A stretch of DNA of 64,000 nucleotides from Cafeteria roenbergensis (taxonomy: Eukaryota; Sar; Bigyra; Bicosoecida; Cafeteriaceae), in the NCBI GenBank assembly GCA_008330645.1, contig VLTN01000014.1, positions 496,001 to 560,000 on the forward strand. Direction: 5' to 3'. Below are positions 22,276 to 32,900 of the stretch, piece by piece. A model generated the notes under the pieces. That model was given only the letters and a program-made list of their open reading frames with translations, made no database searches and was not told where the DNA came from. Both the position numbers and the translations under genes were made by a program. Position 1 is the stretch's first letter; every line of letters starts with the position of its first letter.

Positions 22276-23365
22276 GGGGTGCGCCGTGGGGGGCTGGCGG
22301 CGGGGTCGCCGCCGGGGCGGTTTCGCCGGGTCGCAGGTGGTTGGAGAGCCTGACTGGGGTGCCTCGCTCGGCGAAGCCAGCCTGGGCGAGCAGACGGCCC
22401 CGCTCTGACGCGCGCAGGAAGGGGTTGCTAGCTATGCGGGCGGGGTCGGCCGTGCCGTTGACAGCTGGCGTTGAGGGGTGCGTCGGGGTGCGCGCGACGC
22501 CCGCCGGCGCCGCCGCCGCCTCGGTCGCGCGCAGGCGAGGGGTGGCTGCGGCGGCTCCGGCTCCGGCTCCGGCTCCGGCAGGGGGAGCGGAGGCCTGGTC
22601 GCTGGCGGGGGCGCCACCCGAGGGTGCTGGTGCTGGTGCCGGTGCCGGTGCTTGGATCGACGCGGGTACCGCAGCTGCCGCGGGCGGCGGCAGGCGCGGC
22701 GGCTGCGGCGCCGATGCTCCGGCTGCTGGCCGTGGCAGCGACGGGACTGCCGGGCCGTCGGGGCGGAGCGGGGCAACGTCGGGCGTTGCCGGACGGCTCT
22801 GCCGCTGGCGGTGCCGGAGCACGCGACCCGCGACGCCGCCGTGCACCTGGAGACCAACCTGGGCGGCGGGCTGTTCGCCGCGGGCTTGGTCGGCAGAGTG
22901 GTCCACTTGGGGGGTCGGGGACGCTCCGCGCGGAAGCTGCTCTTGCCGCCGCTGGTGCTGGTGCTGGTGCTGGTGCTGGCCGAGATGGGGCTGGGCTGCG
23001 GCGACAGCGTGGCCGCCTGGCTGGATGTGCTCGTAGGTGTTGGCTGCAGCCGCTGCGGCGCCGGTCGCGGGCCACTGCGAGGGGGGCCGGCGCCGTCGCG
23101 GCACGTGCACTTGCTGCTGCGTCCAGTGCGCGGCCCCAGCCGCGGGCCTCTCGCCCTCCTCGGGACCCGGCCAGCCGGGCTGAGCAGCAGCGGCAGGCGC
23201 ACGGCGCCCCAGGGGCCCGGCGTTCCCTGCCCTGCAGCCGCCAAGCAGGCGCCCGGCGTGCGTGGCAGCCCACCAGACCGCGGCGGCCGCTGCAGCTGCA
23301 AGCAGCACGAGCGGGCCTGCCCCGATGGACGACCACAGGGTGTCGCCCGCGTGCGCCGTGCTCAT
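21233..23365 (-). CDS. TKL-type protein kinase with N-terminal membrane anchor
   Basis: The C-terminal ~315 of 710 residues form a complete protein kinase domain: Gly loop GRGAFGSVYRG (about residue 392), Lys in CAVKTL, catalytic loop HRDLKSPN, DFGLAR, and TAPEVL in the activation segment. The HRDLKSPN form and GT..W.APE spacing are typical of tyrosine-kinase-like (TKL/MLK-like) Ser/Thr kinases. An Ala/His-rich insert of about 35 residues separates the beta-3 Lys from the alpha-C Glu (FIAEARLHASLEH). Near the N-terminus, residues about 13-36 ([19 protein letters not shown]) could be a membrane span, followed by ~350 residues of Pro/Ala/Gln-rich cytoplasmic linker with a His-Gln repeat at 22958-22980. 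The start is uncertain: the frame is open to 23887, but that upstream DNA turns AT-richer and looks like UTR, so the Met just before the hydrophobic segment was chosen. It is divergent from RPL10A. Substrate and ligand are unknown. Confidence 0.75.
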
Positions 23366-23920
23366 GGCCAGGCGCGACCCGCTCCCCAAGGGATCCCCGC
23401 GGGTGCCAAGCGGTCGCGCGACTCCAAGCGGCGGCCGAATGCTTGCTGTTGGCGGCGCTCTGCCGGGCAATATGCGCAGGAGCAACGCACGCAGCTCGGG
23501 CCCCGCCGAGCCGCCCTCGCCCAGCCCGCTCAGCGGCTCGGCACCAATCAGCACACATTCGAGCAAACTGGCCCCAAACGACCGAACCTCTGGGCCGGCC
23601 GCCCCATCAGTTCGATTTGTTTGTTGTATGCCTGTCTCGCTGCCTCGGCCTGGGCAACGGGCCCGCGCCCAAATGCACCCCAGGCCAGAAGGCACTCTTG
23701 CGTACAGTGCCGCTCGCGAGCCGGCCCATGGCGCAGCGTGCGGGGCACGCGCGCGCCGCAGGCGGACCCGCAAGAGCTGGGCCGGCAGAGCAGCAGGCCC
23801 ACGCCCAGCGGCGATTGACCAAGGCGAAAATCGCAGAGCCATGACGACGCGAAGAGGCGGCGCCTTTGCCGCCCCTCGCCGCCCCACTCAGGGTCCTCCC
23901 CACCCGAAAACCCGGCCACC
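23366..23920. promoter_or_regulatory. Divergent spacer, kinase / RPL10A
   Basis: This 555-bp spacer between divergent starts has lower GC around 23540-23640 and ends in a perfect GCCACC context directly before the RPL10A ATG. If the kinase starts further upstream (Met at 23842), the spacer shrinks to under 100 bp. Confidence 0.5.
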
Positions 23921-24970
23921 ATGTGAGCTCCTGGCGTGCTCCAACAGACTCGCGGGGCTGCGCGCCCAGGGACGGCGCCGATCGCGCGATGGGCATGCGA
24001 ACCGGACTGGCCGGGCTGCGGCACGTTCCGGCCGTGGTTCCGCTCCGCCTCGCAAGCTCCGGGCGGCCCCTCTCAGGCTTGCGAGCGGGCGAGCCGCTCG
24101 AGCTCAGGCGGCTGCTTGTCGTGTGCGCCGCGTTCGCGCGCCATGCTGGCCGCGGCGGCAGGAACGACGAGCTCGGCTGTGGCAGCCCTTGCGCTTTCCT
24201 GCTCTGTCGCCCTCCCGCTCGCCGCGCCGCCACCCCCGCCGCCCTGTGGCTGGCCGCCCTCCGCTGCTCGCAGGTCCAAGATCGATGCCGACCTCATGAC
24301 CGACTCCATCTCCAAGATCCTCGCCTACGCCGAGGGCAAGGAGATCAAGATCGGCAAGGACGCCGTGAAGGGCAAGAAGCGCCCCTTCCAGGAGACCATC
24401 GAGCTCCAGATCACGCTCAAGAACTACGACCCGACGAAGGACAAGCGTTTCGCCGGCACCGTGCAGCTCCCGCACGGCCCCATCCGCAACCTCAAGCTTT
24501 GCGTCCTCGCCACCGCCGAGCACGCCAAGGACGTGGCCAGCCTCGCTGACCCGCGCGTCGAGGCCCGCACCGTGGAGGAGCTCAAGAAGCTCAACAAGAA
24601 CAAGAAGCTTGTGAAGAAGATGGCCAAGAAGTACCACGCCTTCCTCGCCTCCCAGTCCATCATCAAGCTGATCCCCCGTCTGCTTGGCCCGGGCCTCAAC
24701 CGTGCCGGCAAGTTCCCCACCCCCATCTCGGCCACCGACTCCGTGTCCAGCATGGTGGAGGAGGTGCAGCGCACCGTCAAGTTCCAGATGAAGAAGGTGG
24801 TGTGCCTCAACACCCCCGTCGCCAACGTGTCCATGAACGTGGACCAGGTGCGCGCCAACATCGTGGCCTCGGTCAACCTTCTTGTGTCCATGCTCAAGAA
24901 GAAGTGGCAGAACGTGAAGACCATCTACATCAAGTCGTCGATGGGCCCCCCGTTCCAGATCTTCTTCTGA
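23921..24970 (+). CDS. RPL10A: 60S ribosomal protein uL1 (RPL10A), intron inside the start codon
   Basis: This is cytosolic ribosomal protein uL1, part of the L1 stalk at the E site. The 232-residue product aligns along its length with human RPL10A (217): ETIELQITLKNYDPTKDKRF, KKLNKNKKLVKK.AKKY.AFLAS, LGPGLNRAGKFP, KFQMKKV.CL and NVKTIYIKSSMG. The first exon contributes only two coding bases, AT at 23921-23922, right after GCCACC. Intron 23923-24273 (GTGAGC...GCAG, 351 nt) follows, and exon 2 opens with G TCC AAG, restoring ATG and giving MSKIDADLMTDSISKIL, as in plant and protist RPL10A that begin MSK. Open frame inside the intron is a shadow. Codon use in exon 2 is strongly C/G-ending and more biased than neighbours, as expected for a highly expressed gene. 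It is divergent from the kinase and convergent with eIF3f. Confidence 0.93.
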
Positions 24971-25537
24971 GCTGACTCTCGGTCGCCCTGCTTGCGCGGC
25001 CACTGGCTGCGCTCGCAGTGGCACATTGTTTCTCCCGACAGGCTCAGTACGCTTGCCACGCCGCGCCCGCGCCCGCAAGGGTGCGGACAACGCGTGTCGA
25101 GTCGTGCCGCTTGCGGTGGCGCGGTGGGGGCCTTGCGCCCCCGTCGCCAGCCGCAGGTGTGGCCGGCACCTACGCTTCGCAGACGTCCCCCATGTGGGGA
25201 GAACTGCGCCCGCGCAGGGAGGGTGGGGGAGACCTTTGTGCTCTGGCGCTTCCTGACCCATTTCGGGGAGGGGAAGGAGGACAGCAGTATGTTGCGTGTC
25301 GTCTGGCCGCGTCGCGCCTCAGAATGCTGCCTCCGCTGGACCTCGACACGGGCCGCCTCGCCCACGAACCCACCACGCGCTGCGCCAAGCATGCGTGCAC
25401 CGAGGGCAACCCCCACGCTCGCGCAGCCACGCATCACGGGCGGCCGGGCGCCAAGTGCGCGTGCCTTCTCGAGCGGACGCGCCAAACAGCCAGCGACACA
25501 GACGAGCTTTTGAGACCACGCAGCAGCAGCAGCGCAC
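24971..25537. other. 3' spacer between convergent RPL10A and eIF3f
   Basis: This 567-bp spacer has no recognised gene, RNA or repeat. The open frames across it have no domain content. Confidence 0.5.
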
Positions 25538-27027
25538 TCACGCAAGAGGCACGGCAGAGGCGATGCGCTCGCTGAGGGCGAGCTGGGCGGCGGTGAGGGA
25601 GGTGAGGAAGCTGGTCATGACCAGGTCCGACACGCCGCCGCGCACAGCCTTGGCAACCGTCTCCGCGGGGAGGCGAGGGACAGCGGAGAGCGCCTCTGCG
25701 ATGGAGGCGCCGACGGCGGGGTCGGCCGCCCTCTTGCCCGCGGACACGTCGTCCACAAACGTCTGCGCCGCCTCGAGCAAGGTCGCCAGGCGGGTCACGC
25801 CACGCACCACACTCTCGAGGTCGCGAGGCACGCCGGTCACGGTGCCGCGGGAGGCGCCCGACGACACGGAGCCGGCCTCCTCGGCCGTCACGCCGCGCAG
25901 GCCGCTGCGCTGGCCGTACGCCGCCTCGGAGAGCGCGGCGAAGGCGGCGGACCCCTTGCTGGTCTTGCCCGACGCCGCGAGGGCGTCCAGGGCCACGCGC
26001 TCTGCCTCGGAGGAGACGACGGTGACGGGAACCTGCTCGAACAGCGCGAGGCCGCCGTTGGCGAGGGAGTCGGAGAGGTTCACAAAGGCGGCGAAGGGCA
26101 GGCTGTCCGTGGCCATGGAGGCGTCCATGGCGAGGTGCACGGGGCAGTCCGACATGGTGGCCATGCCTGCGGCGGGGTGGAACTCGAGCGACGGAGGCAA
26201 GCGTCGGTGGCGCAGGGCGGGGGGGCGTGAGCGCACGCGCGAGCAGAGAGCGAGCGCGCGCGGCTTTGCAGCGATCCCGCGAGCACTGCGGGACCCGCAG
26301 CCGGCCTCACCGGAGAAGTACTCGTGCAGGGCAAACGCAACGTCGTTCAGGAGGGGCTGGCCGCCGGCTCCAGCGGCGGGCGCGGGCTCGGCGCCTGCGG
26401 CGGGAGCGCCGCCCACCGAGTACCAGCCGACGAGCGCCTCGCTCGAGTCTACCTCGCGCATCAGCTCCACCATCTTGCCCATGGAGTCCGGGTCAAGGTC
26501 GATACCGGTGCCCCTGACACAGTGCATCACCGGGATGCAGTTGGTGACGTGCAGCGCAGCCGAGGTCGAGCGGCCCAGCAGCAGCCCTGCGAACGGCGCA
26601 ACAAGGCGGACAGCGAGGCGAGCGGCCACGGTGAAAGACGCACGCTACGCCAGCAGACCAGGCACTCCCTGTGCTGGGCGCCCACGTTTGAAGGTCCGCG
26701 GGTGGGAACGCCGCAAAGTGGTCGAAGCGGCCCGGAAAAGAAGCACAACAAACTCTGGGCACTCCTCGCTCTCGCCGCCCGAGCCGGCGCGTCGTCCGGA
26801 TTCCACGTCCGGGCCGCGAAATGCGAGCCCGGCGCGATGAACGGGGCCTTGGCGCTGCCCGGGGGCGAGGGCCCGGGTTTGCGCCCGCGAGCGGCCGCCT
26901 CACCGATGACGCGAGAAGCGCCCGCAGGGCGCCGCAGGAAGTGGTCGAGGATGGAGAAGAGCACGACCGGGTGCGCGTGCACCGCCGCCGGCGCGGAGTC
27001 GTCAAAGACGATGCAGTCCGTGGCCAT
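25538..27027 (-). CDS. EIF3F: Translation initiation factor eIF3 subunit F
   Basis: eIF3f is a non-catalytic MPN-domain subunit of the eIF3 complex, which organises the 43S pre-initiation complex. Three exons (27027-26904, 26586-26311, 26166-25538) give 342 residues; human is 357. Both introns (317 and 144 nt) begin GTGAGG and end CGCAG, and splicing restores the family sequence at each junction: SRVIG|LLLGRST...VTNCIPV and HEYFSG|...CPVHLAMDAS. The MPN domain opens with VHAHPVVLFSILDHF. The zinc-binding JAMM residues are absent, as expected for eIF3f. The C-terminal helical bundle is diagnostic: FVDDVSAGKRAADPAVG, LSAVPRLP, VSDLVMTSFLTSLTAAQLAL. The intron of 144 nt is a multiple of three without a stop, so an unspliced reading also stays open. 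The start was chosen at ATGGCC with a good context (GCC before ATGG). The 5' exon lies within 430 bp of the next gene. Confidence 0.93.
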
Positions 27028-27460
27028 GGCGATTCGAGCAGGCGTGCCGGCGAGCGCCGTCTGGCAGGCGCCACGGAGCGCGAGCGGCTTGTCTTGCCCG
27101 CTGGCTCGGCAGAGCCGGAGCCTTGCGTTTGCACCACTGCGCAAGAATGCAATGGCAGCGGAGTCGGCGACTCCCCCCGCACTCCACAGCGCTCGCCGTC
27201 GTGCAGTCAGGCGTGCGCCTGCTCCCTCTGAGTGGGCGGTGGCCGTTGCGAACCCGGTGTGGGCGGCCTTGGCCCGCGGCGAGGAACGCGCGGGCAGATC
27301 CGGGCGGAGCCGTGCAAAGTTTTGGAGCGGGGACCAGGACGCGGCAGGCCTTCCACGTCATGCACACCCAAACCAAAGCGCTATAGCGTTCTCAAGGCGG
27401 TGGAATCCTAGGCATGCGGGATACACTGGGCCGTCAGTGAAATAAAACAAGTGGTGAAAA
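27028..27460. promoter_or_regulatory. Spacer upstream of eIF3f
   Basis: These 433 bp hold the eIF3f promoter/5' UTR and the 3' end of the seven-helix gene, which lies on the same strand and upstream. A copy of GGCAGAGCC lies near 27108. GC falls towards 27400. No gene is seen. Confidence 0.45.
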
Positions 27461-29614
27461 TCACGGCGAAGCCGCGGGCGAAACGGCCGCTGTCGACCGC
27501 TGCTCGACAGGGACGCTGCATCCAGACAGTAGCTGCTCCATGCTCGCAAGCGTCTGCACGCATGTGACGAATCGCCACACTGTGAGCTGCACGGACAGCC
27601 GAAGGAGGACATGCACCGCCTTGGCCACGACGAATGCCTGCGGGGGCGTGCCGCCAACGGTCACCGTGATGACGTCGCCGATGCCCCCCAGGCCGATAAG
27701 AATCAGGACTGCGCAGAAGATGTTGATCCGGGTTCGCAGTCGAGCGTGGGTGGCCTTCCACTGCTCGGCCTCCTTGACCGCAGCGACCACCTCCTTCGAC
27801 GACCGCGCGTCGGAGCGAGACCCCACCACGAAGCTGTGCGGAATGGAGCCGGAAAAGATGCTGCCTTCCCCGCCTTGGTGTGGGGAGTCCACGGCCGGGG
27901 CAGCGCCTTCCTCAGAGGCAGCGCTCAGCCGTTCCACCTTGGGACTGAACGGATGGCTGGACGCAGATGGCTGCGCCAGCGGCGGGTTCTCCTCGCGAAG
28001 CATCGCCGCTCCGACAGCCATCGCCACAGACCCGGTGCCCGAATCACGCGGCGCCCGGTGGACTCCGGACGCTGAGTCCCCGGCCGCGCTTGGGGGGGCG
28101 AGCGGAACAACTTTGCGGCCAGAGGCGTGCAAGGATCGGCGAAGGAGCGATTCGGCAGTTGCGTGACTCGAAGTTCTCTCGAAGCCTTCTTGGCTCCGCC
28201 GCCGTCGCCGGGCTTGGAGCACTTGGGCGGTGGTCTCGGATCGCTGCGTCAGCTGCCGAAATCTCGCCAACAGTGCTGAGCCGGCGTTCGCTGCCGCAAT
28301 GGCGACGAAAAAGTACCCGATGGAGACCGTGGACGCGTGGGTCATGCCCGGGAACGCCTTCACCTGGCAATGCTTGCTGTGGGCTGCGTGCTCCTCTGGT
28401 GGTCCTGTCAGCGCGTCGCATCCAACGTGGCCCAGAGCATTCGACAGCGCAGCCACCGTGCCTGCAACGCCGCCCGCGGCGGCCACTGTGGCGACGATGA
28501 GCAGCACGCTGCCAGCATAGGGGTCCGCCGTTGCATCAAGCGGCGCCGCCAGCCCCCCCGAGGTGCGGTGGGTCAGCCAGGAGTTGCTTTGGCCGACCAT
28601 CCCAGAGTTGCGGAGCCCAATGTTGTGATGGATGGTGCGCAGCCTCGACGCGCTGCGAGAAAGCCGCACCCAGTACCACAGGATGATGAGCACGATCCAC
28701 ATGTTGGCCAGCCACGACAGTGACTCCATGGCTGCGACGGTCGCCACTGTGGAGTCATTGGCTGAGCTGATCACAAGCACCAGGGCGTTGTACAGCACAT
28801 CGGACAGCAAGGCCAGTGCCGTGGCTCGCCGCAGGTTTCCAGCGGCCGTGGCCCCACACCAGCGGCGCATGCAGGGGCCGTAGAGCCTGCAGCGAGGCGC
28901 CCCAGCGCTGCCGGCTGCCACAACTTGCACCGGCTCTCCGCCGAGCCCCGAGCCCGGCAGACCCTCCAGTCCGTCGTTTGCGCTGGCGAGCTCGCTGGCC
29001 AGCGGTTGCATATTGATTGCGGCCGAGGCAGGCGAGTGGCTGGTGATTCCAACCGCCTCGGCGGCCTCAACGTCGTCGGTTGCCGGGTCCCAGATGTTGT
29101 TGCGGGTCATGAGCCGACGGACTCGCCGGTGATGAAAAGCGACGGACGGGCTTCGAGTGCGGTTCGACGGGCTTCCGGGCGAGCGCGGGTCACCGAGGGC
29201 CGGCAGCTCTCGCTCCTCGCTGCTGCGACGGCGGGAGTGCTCCACAGTCAGCGCCGCAGCGCCGCGCGACATGCTGGCCACTTCCACGGTCATGGGTGAC
29301 TGGGGCATAATCGCGAAGGCTGTCCATTCGAGGAAGCAGGCGCGCGACGACGCCACGATAGCACGGGTGTCCGGGGTGTAAGCCAGGAGCAGGCTTTGGT
29401 GCGAAGCTGGTAGCGAGAGGCTCGGGCGGCGCTTTCCGCGCTCGCCAGCCTCCGTGCACGACCGAGCGCGCCGCGCATCGACCGCCCAAGTCGTCAGGAG
29501 CAAAGCCAGGACCACGGAGAACAGCACCATGGCAATAAGAGCGCTCACGAATGTCCACTGCCGCCACGTCTCGTCAGCGCACGTTGCGTAACCCAGCATC
29601 GCGGTTCCGCACAT
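27461..29614 (-). CDS. Seven-helix membrane protein, unknown family
   Basis: No family was recognised. The 717-residue product has seven hydrophobic segments of membrane length: about 20-45 (ALIAMVLFSVVLALLLTTW), 265-290, 293-318 (MWIVLIILWYWV), 363-392, 431-453 (IGYFFVAIAAANAGSALLA), 631-652 (FCAVLILIGLGGIGDV) and 658-686. A ~220-residue polar loop separates helices 1 and 2, and a ~175-residue Ser/Ala-rich loop separates 5 and 6. The 7-TM count recalls receptor-like proteins, but no GPCR motif (DRY, NPxxY) was found. It is intronless in this reading. The frame is open to 29977; the Met 16 residues before helix 1 was chosen, since the DNA upstream is AT-richer and promoter-like. The C-terminal tail (CSVPVEQRSTAAVSP) is short. 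Localisation is likely the plasma membrane or an endomembrane; function is unknown. Confidence 0.7.
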   Translation of the reverse strand: MCGTAMLGYATCADETWRQWTFVSALIAMVLFSVVLALLLTTWAVDARRARSCTEAGERGKRRPSLSLPASHQSLLLAYTPDTRAIVASSRACFLEWTAFAIMPQSPMTVEVASMSRGAAALTVEHSRRRSSEERELPALGDPRSPGSPSNRTRSPSVAFHHRRVRRLMTRNNIWDPATDDVEAAEAVGITSHSPASAAINMQPLASELASANDGLEGLPGSGLGGEPVQVVAAGSAGAPRCRLYGPCMRRWCGATAAGNLRRATALALLSDVLYNALVLVISSANDSTVATVAAMESLSWLANMWIVLIILWYWVRLSRSASRLRTIHHNIGLRNSGMVGQSNSWLTHRTSGGLAAPLDATADPYAGSVLLIVATVAAAGGVAGTVAALSNALGHVGCDALTGPPEEHAAHSKHCQVKAFPGMTHASTVSIGYFFVAIAAANAGSALLARFRQLTQRSETTAQVLQARRRRRSQEGFERTSSHATAESLLRRSLHASGRKVVPLAPPSAAGDSASGVHRAPRDSGTGSVAMAVGAAMLREENPPLAQPSASSHPFSPKVERLSAASEEGAAPAVDSPHQGGEGSIFSGSIPHSFVVGSRSDARSSKEVVAAVKEAEQWKATHARLRTRINIFCAVLILIGLGGIGDVITVTVGGTPPQAFVVAKAVHVLLRLSVQLTVWRFVTCVQTLASMEQLLSGCSVPVEQRSTAAVSPAASP

Positions 29615-29990
29615 CAGGCCCCGCCCGCCGCAGCCCGTTGCTGGCCGCAGCCAGCGCTTCTGCGTACGTCCCCACTGGGCGGGCAGTGGGCCGTTGTGGC
29701 GCGCCGGCCCGCGCGCGGCGCAATGCCGGTGGCGCAGCTGCTGCTCTGCATCACGACGGGCATGCGCGAGGCACCAACTTGCGCGCATGGGAGGCCTCCA
29801 TGTGCGACTGCGGAAAAAAGCGTGCTTGCGTTTGAGCCCCAGGCGCTGAGCCGGCTGCCGCGCAGCGCGCAAATGGACCGAAATTGAAGCACAACGCAAC
29901 GCACTGACGCCGCCGCGAACCAACCGCAAGACGGCACGGAAAAAAAAACCATGAAAGGTCAAAAACCAACGCTGCACCCGACCGCGCCCC
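29615..29990. promoter_or_regulatory. Spacer upstream of the seven-helix gene
   Basis: This 376-bp spacer precedes the seven-helix gene and follows the MCM4 stop on the same strand. It contains a homopolymeric A run (29940-29948) and lower GC, fitting an MCM4 3' end and a promoter. Confidence 0.45.
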
Positions 29991-32900
29991 TCAGAGGACT
30001 GTCAGCGTGCGCCGACCACGAGCCATGTCGACAACGCCATCGTTCGTCAGCTGTCCCAGCGCGTTCAGCAGGTCCGCCCTGTCCACGGGCATGTCGCTTT
30101 GCGCGTCCAGGCCCTTTTCCAGCTCTCCAATTGTCAGCTGCGAGAAGAGCAGCAGTTGGGCCGAATGGCAAAGGGGCAGTGCCGATGGCGTCACCCCAAG
30201 AGCCAGTGCGCCCACGACCCAAGCAAGCAGCACTGCGAGAGCAGCGCGGGCCGTGCACTCACCTTGTGGCCTGGCTCAAAGGCCTGGTTCGCGAGCCAGG
30301 TCTGAACCGCGGTTTTGAGCATCGCGACCGCGTCCCGGGCAACAGCCGTCTTTCCCGTGTGGATCATGTCCAGGTCAATGGTGCCCGTCGAGGGGTCCGT
30401 GGCTGCCCGCTGCGTTGCCACGTTCACCAGCCGGATGGCCTCTTCCACGTCCTCAGCAACCACTTCCGTGCGCAAGAAGAGCCTTGCGTGCGCCTCTGCC
30501 AGCCGGATCAGTGACTCGAGCTGGCGCGGCGTGGCCGTGATGACCTTGCGCCCACCTGCAAGCACGCCCTGCCGGCGCATGTCAGTGTACCCAGCAACAA
30601 GGAGTTCCTTGGCCTCGTCGCTGAGCTCGGGCTGAATTTGCGACTGCGGGAACGAGAAAGCAACGGAGTATGCAGGAGGGCGGTAGGAAGGCCGGGCACA
30701 ACAGCGCACACTGTTCCCGCAATGCAACGCGGCCCAGCCGCAACAACGCGTGCAACCGAGAGCGCAAGGGTCATCAGGTTGGCGCGCGCTCACCTTGGCG
30801 TAGCTGATGTACTCGGTGAGCTGCTCGCGCGAGAAGGGAGCAGCCGCGACGGCGGACCGCTCATCCCCGTCAAAGTAGAGTGAAACGATGTGGTTCGCGA
30901 GGCGCCGGTCCGACTCGGCGTCACAGCGGTCCAGCACCAAGTAGATGAGGTCGAATCGGCTCAGCAGCGTGGGCGGCAGCTGCACGTTCTCGACCACAGA
31001 CAGCCTCGGGTTGTACCGGCTCTCGAGGGGGTTGGCCGACGCGAGCACCGACGTGCGCGCGTTGAGCGTGCAGATGATTCCGGCCTTGGCCACGGAGATG
31101 GTCTGCTGCTCCATCACCTCGTGGAGAATCGACCGCGTGCTATCGCTCATCTTATCAAACTCGTCGATGCAGCAGATGCCGCGGTCGGACAGCACCAGCG
31201 CGCCGCTCTCCAGCACTGGCTCGCGGGTGTCGGGGTCTCGCGTCACGTACGCGGTCAGGCCCACGGCGGAGGAGCCCTTGCCGGAGGTGTAGATGCCCCG
31301 CGGGCTGATCTTGTTCACGTAGCCCTGCGCGCCGCGTTGAGCGTGGGCCGGGGGGGGGGGTGGGGGAGGGGGGTGGGGGAGAGGTGGGGCAAAGAGAGCA
31401 CGGGGCGAGGCGTTGTGCCCGCAGACACTCAACCCATCGGGTCAGCGCCGGCCCGCGGTGGCGCTGCGCGCAGTTGCTCGCAGCGGCCTGGGAGGCTGCA
31501 GCGCAGCCGGTCGCGACGGGCGCCTGGCGACGGGCAAGCGTGTGGCCGCTGGCTGTCTCGCGGGGGAGCTCACCAGCAGCTGCGACTTGGACGTTCCCGG
31601 GTCGCCGCAGAGCAGCACGTTGATCTCGCCGCGGCTCTTGCCGTGGGGGCCGAGGTCCTTGTTGGCGCCTCCGAAGAGCTGGAGGAGAAGGCCCTTCTTG
31701 ACGTCGTCCAGCTCCCAGATGGAGGGAGCCATGCTGCGGCACATTGGAAGGGGCGGGGGGAACGGCTCGGGGCAGAAGCGGCGTGGGCGGCGGGCGGCGG
31801 GCGGCTCGGCGCTCACATCTGCGCTCGACAGCAGCAGCAGCAGCAGCAGCAGCAGGGGCAGGAACCAGTTTGGGTCGACGGTGTTGGGCCTCACCTGTGG
31901 GCAAGCTTGGCGTAGAGGTCGGGCGTGTCGGCCACGGCCTGCACGCGCGCCCGGCGGGCGGCGAGGGCGCCATCGAGGGCCGACGAGTCCTCGGCCACCA
32001 GAGGCCGGAATTCGCCCTCCGTCGCACCGGGGTCCTCGGCAGCAAGCCTGCAAGCGGGGCCGGCGCGGTCGCGAGGCACGCCACAATCAACGGGGGCAGA
32101 GGGGGAGCGTGGGTGGGGGGGGGGCGTAACCGGGCCAGGGGAACACCGCACAGCCGGGGCAGGCGCGGCGCGGCGCGGCGGGGATGGCGAGACTGCAAGC
32201 GGCAAGCAACACTGCAGCGCGGACGCGCAGCGCGGCGGCAGCAGCGCTTGCCGGGCCGCCCCCTAAGACCGCCTCCGGCTCACCGCCCCTTCTCCGTCTT
32301 CTGCACGTGGACGACGTCCACAAAGCTCCGGAAGACCGATCGCAGGTTGCGCATGCGGGGGTTGAGCCGCGACGGCAGCGCTCGGAAGATTCCGGTGATG
32401 CGCACGCGGTCGCCGGGCACCACTGCGTCGACGAGGTCCTCGTGCGCGTAGAGCGTGATGGTGTGGGGGGTCTCCCCGTCGGGCACCGACTCGGGCGTTT
32501 CCTGCAGCTTGATGAGCTGCTTGTCGTTGAACACGGAGCGGTTGTGGACGATGGCGAGAGAGGCCTTGGCGTTGCAGGAGGGGCAGATGGGCGGGACGTC
32601 GATGCGGCCGCGGTCGTTCTCCACGCGAACGGTGTGCCCGCACCCTGGCGTGGTGCATGCAAAGAAGGCCACCCGCATATCGGGGATGACGGCGGAGGCG
32701 CGGATGACCATGCCGCTGATGGCCACCAGCGAGTCGATGTGCCGCGGCTCCAGCAGCCGGATGCTGTTCGCCGATCGCAGGTTGAACACGCGCACCTGCA
32801 CGCGGGGGGCCTCCCCGCCCTCGGGGTCGCGGTCCGAAGTGGGGTTGGTGGCCAGCAGAGCCGAGAGCTCCTCCCCCATCACCATGTCCATCAGCGGGAT

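Noticed and set aside
25296-26840. 514-codon plus-strand frame opposite eIF3f
   Set aside because: It has no domain, and the minus strand has a full eIF3f with two well-placed introns.
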